This document shows, in pieces, positions 1-11,842 of a stretch of 64,000 nt of DNA. The position numbers and the translations under genes are program-made. This stretch comes from Pestalotiopsis fici W106-1 (Eukaryota > Ascomycota > Sordariomycetes > Amphisphaeriales > Sporocadaceae), in assembly GCF_000516985.1 (NCBI RefSeq), contig NW_006917094.1, positions 1,736,001 through 1,800,000 on the forward strand, given 5' to 3'. The stretch's first letter is position 1; each line of letters begins with the position of its first letter. Under the pieces are notes generated by a model, which worked only from the letters and a program-made list of their open reading frames with translations, did no database searches and was not told the DNA's origin.

Positions 1-1945
1 TTCTAAACGTCTGCAATACGCCCAGATCGTCAGGGACTCTATTGTCTCTCCTTTATCAATGTTACCCTTTTTACAAGAAAATCACAGAAACTGGCCACTC
101 ACGGTTGAGATGCGTCTGGTTTTTCAACCACGTGGCATGCAACTCTGTACGTACCTACAAAGGATGCATGCCAAGTACATACTTCGTACAAACAGGCAGG
201 GCTCGTGGCCTACATAGTAGTACACTACCTCTGTAGATAAAATAAGGAGGTCTGATGATGAGATTTTCAGTGCGCAAGCCACGAGTCGTCGCCATCAAAG
301 TGGCCAGTAGTTCGTAGGCTCTTACTATCGTGCCAGTACGACTGGCGCATGGTTACGTACAAACTTGGCTGGTCATAACGGCATTGCCCTCTTGTTCTCC
401 TCTTTTCTCAGGGTCCTGTCCCACTAAAACTTAGTCAGTTCGTAACGATGTTCGTAACAGTATGGAGCCGTTCCTCTCTAATCCTCGGGTTCTCGAAGTA
501 TTTTTTCGGATTTTTTTTTTTTTTGGCTTTTATTCTTGGTTGAAGACCCTAGCTGAGCTAGCAGCTAAACGCAGACAGGGGATGTACGTATCACGTTGAC
601 GCCAATATGTAGGCCCGCGGGGTAGCGCCAGTAGCTTCTGTGATTGGTTTCTTGGTCCCAGTTCCACGGACGTCATATGCATGGAATACGTAAAGGGGTT
701 CGTTCATCAGCTGCGTATCTGGCGATGGAGAATGAATCCAATCTACGAGCTACAGCTCGTCGCTTAAGGTGCTGTAACCCGCCTACCACACCTGCATAGT
801 AATCAGTCTACCAAACCGCTTGGCATGTGCTACCTTGGACACCCGCCATCTTTGAAGATGGCATGATTTAGTCGATGGTCCATTCGATGCATGTACGATT
901 TGTTGAGAGAAGATTACTGTTATGATCGGCATGGATTGTGTCGGCTTTGAGGACAGTTCATCTGCTACCAAGTACCACGAAAGGCACTGGCTGGCAAACC
1001 ATTTTTGGACCACCCAGCCGTGTGTCTCGTAGGGGTCCAAGAAAAGCATGGAAATAGCCGTGAGCCAAGACCAGCCAGTCCCCTATGGAGCAGCAGGGGT
1101 GGGGATATTGAACTGCAAAGGTGCGCAAAACAGGTAGGCAGCTGGAGCATAGCTTGTTCCCTAGCTCTTGGAGATTGGCGATTTGGCGATTGTCGGGGCC
1201 TAGGCGCACTACTTGGCATAGGCGTACGAATAATCCCTCTCCAGCGTCGGTTCTTCTTTCTTTGTCCAATCTTCCAAGAAACGGAGGCGAGATTGAGCAC
1301 GCAGGCGAAAAGCCACAATGCCCACCTCCGTCCGCGGGCGGTGGGTTGCGGGCATGCCAGGTAGGTTAGGATGGTCGGACATGGTGCGCTCCAAACGCCT
1401 ACTGTTAGGTTAGCTGCGTCCCCATCCTCCTGGTTGATGTATATCGACATGGAGAAAAACGTGTCGTCCTGTTGACAGATTCGCCGCCGCCAATTACTTG
1501 GCTGAGTTTCCCCCAGCGTCGTCTCCATGAGCCATTGTCCATCCCCTTTGCCGACCAGCTTCCGTTTGATCAAAAGTTGACCTACTCGCTTGCCTTTCTC
1601 TTCGGTCCTTTCCTTCTTTCCCTATTTGCATTTGACCGAGGCATTCGTTTGACCAAAGAAAGTGATTGAGTGGTGCTGCAGCAGACCATCATTCATTCCT
1701 TCCTTGCATATCAGCACCCAGCGACGCTGCTACCTCTTTCCGACTTGTAAATTCCTGTCGCTCAACACATAGTGCATTCGATCCATTGGCGAAAAGGATT
1801 AGCCATTCAATCGACTCCGCGACTCGATTCCCTAGACGACAGGTCGATACCACAAGTCAACGCAACACTCCCTTCACAATCACCTTGCAAACGAGTTGAG
1901 AGGAACCCACGCGCTTCTCAAACATCACATCGCCGATCGCCCACC
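1..1945. other. Intergenic, upstream of desaturase
   Basis: I see no supportable gene here. Open frames on both strands between about 960 and 1570 overlap one another, have no recognisable domain and match no splice pattern. A run of T occurs near 509-525. The last 350 bases are probably promoter and 5' leader of the desaturase gene. Confidence 0.5.
1591..1623 (+). promoter_or_regulatory. Pyrimidine-rich tract, likely core promoter of desaturase gene
   Basis: This stretch is almost all C and T on the plus strand and lies about 320 bases before the desaturase start codon. CT-rich blocks like this often precede transcription starts in filamentous fungi. Its role here is inferred from composition and position only. 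Confidence 0.3.
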
Positions 1946-4172
1946 ATGGATCGCGACCGCACCATTACGCGGTGTGAAATCGAGAGCAAAATCGCCGACG
2001 GTCAAACTCTGGTCATTTTTGAAGATTACGTTCTGCGACTTGACTCATGGCTCAATCGACACCCTGGCGGACGTCTCGCCATCCTGCACATGGTTGGCCG
2101 GGATTCGACAGACGAGATCAAGGTGTAAGTGTCCGTTGAGTGCTCTTTCCCAAAATCCCATTTCCTTCGGCCGTGACGATATCGCCTGGCATCATCATTT
2201 GGAGCTTGCAAGCGCGAGAGGGAAGAAAAAGAAAAGTTGCATTCATTCGCCCGCCTTTATGGCATGTCACGGGGAAGAATGCAACGATTTTTCATCGCAT
2301 AAAAATAAAAAGGAGGAGAAAGATTGCAAATGACGGAGTTGGCTGTTGCCGTGTCTAATAAAATGTCATGGCGCGCTTCGCTCTCGCTGTCGCGGTTTTC
2401 GCGCGGGGCGTCGGGCATCCATAAATCCCCTAAATCCGAACAACGAACCAATTGCTGACATATGATCACCCTAATGCAGGTACCACAGTGAGACCACACT
2501 GAAGACAATGAAGGCCTACCGGATTGGCCGGAAACCTAATGGACCCTGGATTAACATGACACCACCCATCCGGGGCGGCGTCTACACAAAGCAAGAAACG
2601 ACAAACGCTACTGTTGAGGACGATGTCAGCGATTCCAGCAGCACCGATGCAGATGCCGACGCCGACGCTGAAACCACCGATGATGATCGGTCGCATCTTT
2701 CGGATCGGACCTCTCTCACCTCGGAATGCAGCAGCGTAGATGGCGATGCATCGGCTGAGCTTGCGGCTGATCAGACTATCACAAAAAGACGAACAGCAAA
2801 GGCCCAGAGCCATGCTGACAACGATGCCAGCACATCTGCACTCCCCACAGTCTCTGCTGCCGAGTGGACTGAAAAGTGCATCCAAGATGACATTGATCGC
2901 GACATCTCCGAGTATCCATCGTTGAACCCGCTGGTGCAGGCCGATATCGTGCAGAAATACCGCGAATTACACCAGAAGGTGCAAGATGCTGGCCTATACA
3001 ACTGCCCGTATCTCGACTACGGCAAGGAGATGGCTCGATACACGACTCTATTTGTCTCATTCCTCGTGGCTCTACGATATGAATGGTACATGACCTCGGC
3101 TGTCTTCATTGGCCTTTTCTGGCATCAAATCATGTTCACCGCACATGATGCAGGACGTAAGTTTCAGTTTGCTCTCTACACAGTGCCATCTTGAGGCATC
3201 AACTCGTTGAGGCCATTGCTAACCTATCCTCTTTAGATGGCGCCATTACGCACAACTTCTCATTCGACTCCCTCATTGCCATCTTCATCGCTGATTTCTG
3301 CTGCGGCCTTTCCATGGGCTGGTGGAAGAGGAGTCACAATGTCCACCATTTGATCACAAACCATCCTGTAAGTTGTCTGGAATATATAATTTTGTGCCAC
3401 ATCTGACCCCAACCAGGAGCACGACCCGGATATTCAGAATGTCCCTATATTTGCAGTGTGCCCGGAGTTTTTCAAGTCCATTAAATCGACTTATTACGAT
3501 GGCTTTGTCTTCGCTTGGGACGCTGCGGCCGATTTCATGGTCCCCTATCAGCATTATACCTACTATCCCGTCATGGCCATTGCTCGGTTCAATCTCTACC
3601 TTCTCTCATGGGGTCACGTCCTGTCCAAGAAGTCTTCATCGCTCGGTAACACCACGGCATGGTGGATTCGTCCAACAGAGATTACGTTCATGGCCTGTTA
3701 CTGGTTTCTCTATGGATATTGCCTAGTGTGGTGCGCTCTCCCCACTTGGACCATCCGCGTGGCATTTGTGCTCGTCTCGCACATCGTACCGATGCCTCTT
3801 CATATTCAGATCAACCTGTCTCATTGGGGTATGCCAACCTCGGACCTTGGTGAGACCGAGTCGTTTCCCCAACGCCAGCTACGCACCACGATGGATGTCG
3901 ACTGCCCGGCTTGGTTGGACTTTATCCACGGTGGACTGCAGTTCCAGGCTGTGCACCACCTGTTCCCGCGAGTGCCCAGACACAACCTCAGAAAGGCCCA
4001 GGTGTTTGTCAAGGAGTTCTGCAAGGAAACCAATATCCCATACACCATTCTCACCTTTACAGATGCCAACAAGAAGGTGCTCGGCAGGCTAGAACAAGTC
4101 GGAGAACAAGTCAAGGTCCTTGTTCAATGCCAACAGCACATGGCAAGGGAAGGAGAGATGGGCCTGCATTAA
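1946..4172 (+). CDS. Sphingolipid delta-8 desaturase with N-terminal cytochrome b5 domain
   Basis: Membrane-bound ER desaturase expected to add the delta-8 double bond to the sphingoid base of fungal glucosylceramides, using electrons from its own cytochrome b5 domain. Exons 1946-2124, 2480-3156, 3237-3367 and 3417-4172 join in frame to 580 aa. The cytochrome b5 heme motif HPGG is at residues 39-42. The three desaturase histidine boxes are HDAGH (282-286, completed across intron 2), HNVHH (319-323) and QAVHH (506-510); the Q-x-x-H-H third box is typical of b5-fused front-end and sphingolipid desaturases. Between the b5 and membrane domains lies an acidic Ser/Asp linker with a DADADADA run (about residues 95-155). 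The first ATG follows a CCACC context. Fungal delta-8 desaturases have this length. A delta-6 or delta-5 acyl specificity is less likely but cannot be excluded from sequence. Confidence 0.9.
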
Positions 4173-4454
4173 AAGATTTTCAAGGGTTTTGCAATCCTTT
4201 TTCTTTTTCACGTACTAGAGCGAGCTTCACAGAACTATGCGAGTTAGAAGTTATAGGAAACAAACGATTGACATTAATTGATTTTACAACACGACTCAAT
4301 ATAATGTATCTATGATGTGCATTCCGCAACTGCAATTCCGATGGTATGCCTTCTCAGAATAAGGAATAAGATGAATTCCCTCCAAATTGATGAAGTAGGG
4401 TCGATGATAGGAGTAACAGTGCTAAGTAGATGCAAATGCCAGTAGTCCTTCATC

Positions 4455-5927
4455 TCAGCATGCATTCTCTACCGAGTCGGCGGGTGGGATATATGAGAAA
4501 GGTGTGGCCAGCTTGAAAACGCCATGAGGATCATATTTTTCCTTCAGCTCCATGACCGACGTGAAGTTATCTCCATAGACCTGTTGCAACGTAGTACGAC
4601 CAGGCGGCGTCAGGTTGATATACGTGGACGGAAGGATATTGCTCGATCCAGTCTTCAAGAGCTCGCTGACAAAGTCTGCCCCCCAACGCTGAGACTCGTG
4701 TAAGCCTTCTTCTGAGCGTGGCGTGGCTAGAAGCTCAAGCATATAGTGTGCCTCGGTTACAGCAAACACAGAGTCATGCACACTTGCTTGGGCCGGCTTG
4801 GGTGCGACATGAATGGCGAAGCCGTTGCCCACGTACCGGGGCATGCATTCGACGTACTTGGCAATGACGGCAATGCACTCGTCGGTCAACCTTCGCAGAC
4901 TAACGGTGTTGACGGAACCACGGCCGTCTTGTGGGATCGCCCTGTTAAAATCGCCCATGGCCTCGAGAATTGTCGTCCGACGGACGCCGTTGTGTAGATT
5001 TCGACCTAATTGCGAGACTCTCTCTAGCCAGCTTGTGCCGGCTGCTTCATTATCCTCACTCCACATGAAGTGCGAAAGCAGTTTCAAACCGTCTGGAGTG
5101 CATAAGAATAGAGGCGCCACGCACAGGGGGTCTGGCCATCCGTCGTCACGTAGACCTTGAAGACCTTGGCAGTAAGTCGCTACCGTGTTGATGACTTTGC
5201 TGGTGTCATATACCATGAAGCCAGAGAGGATCTATTTATTATTAGCACTCTGCAATTTGGGTCGATTGCGGATTCGAGGTCAAAGCATGCCAACCTTTGT
5301 GAGTGGGCGGACTCTAATGGTCATCTCCACAATGATACCAAAGGAACCACCAGCACCTCGAATGCCTCTCAACAGGTCACTATCTGCATCAATGATTTCA
5401 CCCGTGGAGTTGACCACCTTGGCAGCGAGAATCTGTTCGAAACCGTACCCAAAGTTGGCCGAAAATGGACCGTAGCCACCATAGGTCGACCACCCAACAT
5501 AGCCAATGAAGTGAACAGTACCGGAAGCAGTCACGACGCCCTCCTGGGAAAGACTCTGCACGAGAGTACCGGCGAGGATTCCACCACCGATCCTGGCAGA
5601 GGTCTTGCTCTCGTCGACGTGACAATACTGGACATCGCGCATATCAATCGTCAGGGCGCCGTCGACTTGCGATTTGCCAAATAGATTGTTCCCGCCCGAG
5701 CGCACGACAAACGGCACGTCGCGCGCGACGCAAAACTTTACAATGGCGGCGACGTCGTCGGCGTTTTGCGGCCGCGCAATGGCGATTGGCACCGCCGGGT
5801 TGTCCACGATAAAGGTGGCACGCAGCGCCGCGTAGTCGGGCGACGACGGCACGACGTAGGGGATATTGGGGTGCTGTTGGGAGAATTCACGTACGGCATT
5901 TTGCCGTGATTGGTCTAGCGAGGCCAT
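4455..5927 (-). CDS. BBE-like FAD-linked oxidoreductase lacking covalent-flavin residues
   Basis: Exons 5927-5295 and 5231-4455 join in frame to 469 aa; the intron donor is a weak GTTGGC. The N-terminal half is an FAD_binding_4 (PCMH-type) domain, and the C-terminus has the short berberine-bridge-like tail (pattern YGDNF...YDPHGVF). The family normally holds FAD through a His in R-S-G-G-H and a Cys in a G-x-C-P-x-V-G loop. Here the first motif reads RSGGNN (Asn80), and the second loop (about 142-152) has Tyr, Gly and Trp but no Cys, so flavin is probably bound non-covalently. No signal peptide is visible, so a cytosolic enzyme is likely. Substrate unknown. It is the first of three co-oriented minus-strand oxidoreductase and esterase genes. 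Confidence 0.85.
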
Positions 5928-6797
5928 GCTACTAAAGTCAGTCTTGCTCCGAGTCTTCTTTGGTGCAGAGATGAAGCTGTCTGGTGTGCATTGCTAGATA
6001 ATGATCGTGCTAGTTATACCTGTATCTACCTACCTAAAAGGAAGACCCAAAATGGTCCATAACTTCGGGATGTGGGATTGCTCAAAAGGGTAATGAGATG
6101 ACTATTTAGGTATTAGTGTCCATCTATAGGAGCTGGTTACTAGGTATGATCCCGACACTGCCGAATGTATAGGGGAATTCGTTGGATTTATAGTCAATCT
6201 CGGGGTAACTCCGCCCGGGGGTTTCAACGATCTACAGATAACTACTACTAATCTCCACTACTCCCGGTGCACTAGCCGTCCAGTCACGACGGTCCTGTCC
6301 CACTGGAAACTTACGGGGACACACGATTGATCATAGTCAAGCTACCTAGTAATAATGAGAGTTCTATCAATTTTATTCGTCGACGGCTCTAAAAGTAAGG
6401 TATGGGCATATGCCTTTGCCATACCCAATGTGCATTAACAGTGCTTGTGCAGGGCGCCGTCGGTAGGTGGGGGTGGGGGTGGTGGCATCGGGGTAATAAT
6501 CAGCCATTTCTACATGAGATCTATGATAATGAATACACAAGGGCAGCTATTCGCGGGCGCATGATAAGTTAACGCACAGCCCTGTTTGAATGCTATTGCT
6601 GAGGTATATAAGAAAACAGTACAAGTCTCCGCATCTGGCTATGCGGTAAAACTGCGGGGCTTTTTTGTAGGTGTTTTTAGACTTTCTTTGTGTCTTTTCC
6701 TCATGGAAGGAAAAGTAGTATAAAAAAACAAAAATTTGCAAAATAGTGAAGTGGGAAATGTGGAAGGAAGGAGAAAGAAGAAGAAAATTCCCCCATA
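5928..6797. other. Intergenic with G-rich tract
   Basis: No gene seen. It should hold the promoter of the FAD oxidoreductase on the minus strand and the 3' end of the esterase. A G-rich tract lies at 6463-6494 on the plus strand. Confidence 0.5.
6466..6485 (+). repeat. G-rich tract, possible G-quadruplex
   Basis: Two runs of five G flanked by GG pairs lie within 20 bases, with a further run of four G at about 6491. It could form a two-tetrad G-quadruplex. Function unknown. Confidence 0.35.
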
Positions 6798-8689
6798 TTA
6801 AACATCGCGCCACCAGGTACACCTAGTCTCGTTAATGCCACTTCTCCCGACCTGCGCCCCTATCTCCGCGACCTTGAGGGTGGAGTGATTAGAACCCCAA
6901 ACGGGGTAGGTCTGTTCCTTACTGTCCAACACGGGTATTCCAATTTTGACAAAAGTAGCAATCGATCTCTGAATCAAATCCTGTGCTTGTGGGAATGGGA
7001 CCGGGCTCGTAGGGTCGTTGAAAGTATACTTCAAATCCTGAGTATGAAAACCTGGCGGGATACCGAATTCGTCTGCGATGGAATTAGTTCTTCTTCTTCT
7101 TCTTCTTTTTCTTTATTTATCAAAAAATGGTCAAAAGAAATAAGACAACAGAGTTTGACTTACAAGCGTAGCTGTTGCCGCCAACAGCTTGATTCAAAGA
7201 CTGAAAGTGGCAGAGAATGACCGCCTCTTCCCAGAGCGCCATCTGTCGAGTGGCCTGATCAACGTAGCCGAGCGAGCCATCAAAGTTGGGAGGATACAAC
7301 GTTGCACTCAGATAATCTGTCTGTGCCTGGTCGAGACCGATAATTGACCTATCTAGCCAGGCCCTAAACTCGTCTTCGGTTCGCACAGTGGGATCATAAA
7401 AGAAACCACCCTCGAACAAGTTATGGGAGGACAGTACCTGTACGGATTTGTCATAGGCGCCGGAGCTCAATGCCTTGCCTATAGTGTTGGGCATGAAGGT
7501 TCCATCCAGGACAGGCCCGAAATTGTAGTTTACGGCTGGTGCAGCATCGATTTGCACCTCGTTTGCTCTGATGACGTCCGATGAGGCCGCCCGTCTCGCT
7601 TCATCGAGTGTGCTAACATTGAGGGCGGCAAGAAAGTCGGAAAAGGCATTGGGCACAGGCTGTGCGTTTGGCATGGCGGCGGGGCTCTGGGCAATGATCT
7701 GGGCAAATGGTGCCGGTCCCTTCTTACCACCAAAGGCAGCTGTCTGCAAGATCGCGGAGCCGCCTCCGGCCGATTCGCCCATGACTGTTACTCGCTTGGC
7801 GGATCCCCCAAACAGATGGATATGCTTCTGTACCCATTCGAGGGCAAGCCGCTGATCAAGCAGGCCGGCATTCAAGTCTCCATCGGCTGCAACCTCGGGA
7901 CCGGCGAGGAAACCAAGCGCTCCGAGACGGTAATTGAGAGCGACAAAGACCATGCCCTCATCGCTGGAGTCTGCTTGTGCCAGGAGCCCATCGGGAAAGA
8001 ACACGGGTGTCGGGGCTCCCGTCTTGGATCCCAGTGTGTAGCCTCCACCGTGTATCTAGATTCATGTCAGCTACGGGTAAAATAAATGGTGCGAGAGGGG
8101 GGCTTGGTACCCAGACGAGAACCGGAGCACCGTCGGACGACTGACTTGACTGGAGATCCTGCTGAGCCCTATCAAAGATCCCTTTTTGAACATGGACATC
8201 GAGAAACAGGCAGTCTTCGGTAGTCTCGGCATTCAGCTCAAGCTCAGGGATTCTCGCAGTAGCTATAGCCTCTTCCCAGGCTGTGAGATTGAACGAATTC
8301 CGCGGGTCGGAAAATTTGCGAATGGGACCATATGCTTTAGCCTGCCACACGGGCATCCCTTGGGGGCAGTTTCTCAATTCAGACCCATTCCTAACGGCGG
8401 TCCGGTCGATTTTCGGGGCTGCAGGCGCGCGAAATCGTCGTTCTCCCGTTGGAGGTTGTGCATAGCGAATATTCTGGAACAAGTAGACCTCTGAACTCTT
8501 GTTGTATGACAGTGACTGATGGAGTTCCTAGACAGGTCAATCAACACCAGTTGAACATAGTGAGCGACCATGACTCACATATCCTAAATCAATCACGGGG
8601 AGGTCCTCTTTTGATCCGGTGGTAAATGTAGATCCAAGGACTGTCGATAGCATCAGGAGCGACGAGCTCACAATAGCACGAAAACGCAT
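6798..8689 (-). CDS. Secreted type-B carboxylesterase/lipase
   Basis: Extracellular ester hydrolase of the cholinesterase-like alpha/beta fold (COesterase). Exons 8689-8579, 8527-8111, 8055-7164 and 7072-6798 join in frame to 564 aa. The start was chosen at the ATG giving a short signal peptide (hydrophobic about residues 5-20), not at an in-frame ATG 27 codons upstream. Other family marks are N-x-R-Y-A-x-P-P early in the domain, the oxyanion motif HGGG (178-181), the nucleophile Ser271 in GESAGG, and a C-terminal PPGFHTQD motif supplying the likely catalytic His483. The triad acid is probably the Glu in the NLFEGG segment. Intron 3 contains a TTC microsatellite. The substrate cannot be inferred. 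Its neighbours are a FAD oxidoreductase and a secreted GMC oxidoreductase on the same strand. Confidence 0.88.
7087..7107 (+). repeat. TTC microsatellite inside esterase intron 3
   Basis: About six TTC units run inside the last intron of the esterase gene, giving a purine-rich GAA tract on the transcribed sense. Likely neutral, length-variable DNA. Confidence 0.6.
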
Positions 8690-9908
8690 TTTATTTACTG
8701 GGTATGTAGATGAGAAAGCAGGAAATGTGTCAAAATTGGGAAAAAGAGAAAAGATAAAGACAGAATCCATGTAATCGCCTGCGCTTTTGCGAGGCTTTAT
8801 ACTAGCAAATGCGAATACCAGTATTATCTCATGTTATATATTCTTGTCCGATGCACCCACCACTTGACAAGTCAATCATTCATTGTCCCAAAGAAGAAAG
8901 TTTCTGCTGACCACATCTGTCAATATATAACACGAGCCCCATAGTTTTAAGCAAAGTCTATGTCCATTTTGAGACAATGAGATGGACATTACCTGATCAT
9001 ATTGTGTTTTGCCCAATGACGACTGCACGGTCTTTATTCCGTTGTGGTGGCTGTCAGCGGCTGGTTCTGATGCAATGTCTACAAGCCACGCAGATGACCT
9101 AGTTCGACACTCCGGTTCAGTTTATTCAGAATGTAATCCCAATGAAGACCACAATGACAAATATATGTATCACTCCAAGGAAGTAAGGTACAAGTAGTAC
9201 GCTAGACCATTCCAGGGAGTGTATATACCATAAGGTCGAATCAACCGCTAGCAGGTATGCAAGTCAGACAATCTGACGTACCTAGGCGATCTTACTTACC
9301 ATGCACAGCCACCCGGAACATGGAGCTATCCGTGATGGCAATGAGACCTCGAGGTAAGCTTCTTTTGATAAGTGACAATCTACCAACGGCGAATATATCC
9401 GCCATTAGCTTTGCTTCTCCGAGTCAGGAGCAATAGACGACCATGAAGTCTTGTGTAATCCTTGCGAGGACTTTGGTACTTCTCCATCTTTGGCTCGAAG
9501 CAAAAGCTGCGAAATAAATCTTGATACTCAACGACATCTAGACCAATTACACAAAGACCGGAGCATAGAGCTGGTTGGGACCTTGGTTCAGACTCTGGTC
9601 CGCAACGACAGACTAAGATGGTCAAATACCACTCGACTGCTCACCTAAATGATAGAAAGACTCACAAGAGACCAAAACAGAAGTAGCTTGATGCATCGTC
9701 AAAATTCAATATTTACTCCCTTTTTTTCTTCTCTGATTGTTGACAAATAGGGGCTTGTGGGCAGTATTGCGCAATCCTGAAAATGACCAACCACTTTCTT
9801 TGGTACAGAGTCACACGCAGCAGGAATAATCTTTCGACAACAATGCAAAATTGATTCTTGTATTGGAAAACATGTACATGAAATGAAAGAAAAATTCACC
9901 CCATGTCC
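8690..9908. other. Intergenic between esterase and GMC oxidoreductase
   Basis: No supportable gene. Short frames at 9009-9197 and 9380-9648 have no recognisable domain. The left part should contain the esterase promoter and the right part the 3' region of the GMC gene. Confidence 0.5.
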
Positions 9909-11842
9909 TTACTGCTTTCCTCGGATGAAATCCGAAGCCCGCTCTGCAACGGCGTAGAGCGTCGACACAGAGTGGCCACATACCTGAAAAGGCACGACAG
10001 ACGCATCAACAACACGAACATTACTGGTTCCGTAGACCCTGAGCTCAGTGTCCACAACACCACCCTTTTCTCTGGGCATCATGGCCGCGGTACCGACGGA
10101 GTGGAAGTTGGAGCGATAGGTCTCCTTGATCCAGGACACCCAGGCCTCGTCGTCGGCCGACGCGGATACAGTCTCAATACCCGGCGATACTTCTCCAGAG
10201 TTGTAAGAGGCAAATGGCTCGGTTGAGTAGAGCTTTCGGACGTAGCGCGCCACTTCAGCTTGAGCTCGGCCATCGAACTCGAGCATAAAGTACTTGGGGT
10301 CAATGGCGGCGGCCACACCTGGATCGCTGCTGCGAATGTGAACGCTACCGCGTGAGAATGGTAGAAGCGACCAGAACTCGGATGCCCACTCGGTGGAAGC
10401 GAAGTTGATGAGGACTTCGGCAAAAGGTACCTGTGACTTGAAAATGAGGTCGTATTGCAGCTCATAGAACTCCAGGAGGTCGGTCGGCCGCGTAACGTTG
10501 CCATTCGCCGAAGCCACGCGTGCGGCGTAAGAAGAAAGGTTAGCCTTGACCTGCTGGGCAAAGCTTGCCGTCTGGTTGCCAAAGAGGTGGCTGACTGAGG
10601 GGTACGCCACCAAGGCGGTCTTGTCTGCCAAGGTGTAGTTGTTTGCGAGGCCAAAGTCGATGCCGTTGTTGCTCTGGTCTTGCAGGTTCTCGCCCACTGT
10701 CGGGAGATCAACAACCACGTCGATTCCATACTGGCTCAAGATCGCGGGGTTTCCAATGCCAGAAAGCTCAAGAAGTCTCGGGGAACTCAAAGCACCGGCT
10801 GAGATGATGACCTCCTTGGTGGCCTTGATAGTTTTTGTCTCTCCGTTTGAGCTAGCGATCGATACTCCCTCGGCAGTGGCACCGTTGGAGCTGTTTGATG
10901 CCCAGACGAGCTTGTTTGCCCGGGTGTTGAGAAGGACCTTTAGATTGGTGGCGTTCTGGTATGGGTAGTAATATGCCCTCGCCGCATCTTCTCGGACGTT
11001 GAGTTCTTGGTCAATGTGGTAAGGGAAAACGCTGAACCCAACCATACTACCACCGTTCAGGTCGGAGTTGAGCGAAAGACCCATTGCATCGTAGGTGGAG
11101 GCAACATCATTGACAAGAGAGGTGTTGGTCACGCTGTAGGGCCATCCCGTCAGGAGAGGGCCATCGTAGCCATGGTCCTGTGCTTCGTAGCTTAGATGTC
11201 CGGCAGCCTCTCGGGCCTGGCTGGGGGTTTGGAAGTGCTCGCTCTTGAGGTAGTAGGGAAACAGATTGTTCCAGTTCCAGCCTTTGTTACCGACCAACTC
11301 CCACGCATCTACCTGGGCCGACTCGGTTCGTGTGTAAGCCATACCTTTCAACATGTTAGCATGATACGCGACTGGCCAGAACCAACCTAGGACCAACCAT
11401 TGATAGTGCTGGTTCCACCAAGCGCCTTGCCAGCGCGGAGGGTTTGGGCCTTTCCATCGGCATATGTCTGGTTCACCGATTCAAAGGCATAGTCGATGTC
11501 AGTGCCAAATGCCAACCCATAGCCGTTTACGTCCGTCACATTTTCGTTATCGTAGACAGAGTCTCCGGCCTCGATCACAAGGACGGACACGGTCGGATCT
11601 TCTGATCTAGGGAGTCGAAAACTGTTAGCCTTGGTTGTTTTTCCTCGAAAATGATGCAAGTGGTTTCATCTCAAAAGTTGCCGAAGAATGTTCCTGTGTT
11701 TCAGTACTTACAAGCGTTTCGCAACAACCAGACCACTTGTACCGCCACCAACAACAATGTAGTCGACTACATCATCAGACTTTCGTTGTACAACACCGGC
11801 AGCAGCCAGCGGCAATACGCACGTCAGGATTTGGATGCGCAT
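9909..11842 (-). CDS. Secreted GMC oxidoreductase (aryl-alcohol oxidase/choline dehydrogenase-like)
   Basis: FAD-dependent alcohol oxidase or dehydrogenase of the glucose-methanol-choline family, probably secreted. Exons 11842-11712, 11606-11398 and 11344-9909 join in frame to 591 aa. The first 19 residues form a hydrophobic signal peptide. The ADP-binding motif GGGTSG follows at about residues 32-37, and the FAD-domain signature G-K-A-L-G-G-T-S-T-I-N-G spans intron 2. The C-terminal substrate domain carries the active-site pair His528 (NFHSVG) and His571 (CGHS). Having His rather than Asn at the second site fits aryl-alcohol or glucose-oxidase-like members. Intron 2 is only 53 bp with a weak GTTGGT donor. 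Substrate is unknown; the neighbouring secreted esterase could release an alcohol for it, which is speculation. Confidence 0.88.

Noticed and set aside
965..1573. Minus-strand 202-codon open frame upstream of the desaturase
   Set aside because: No domain, overlapped by equally open frames on the other strand, low-complexity composition and no splice partners.
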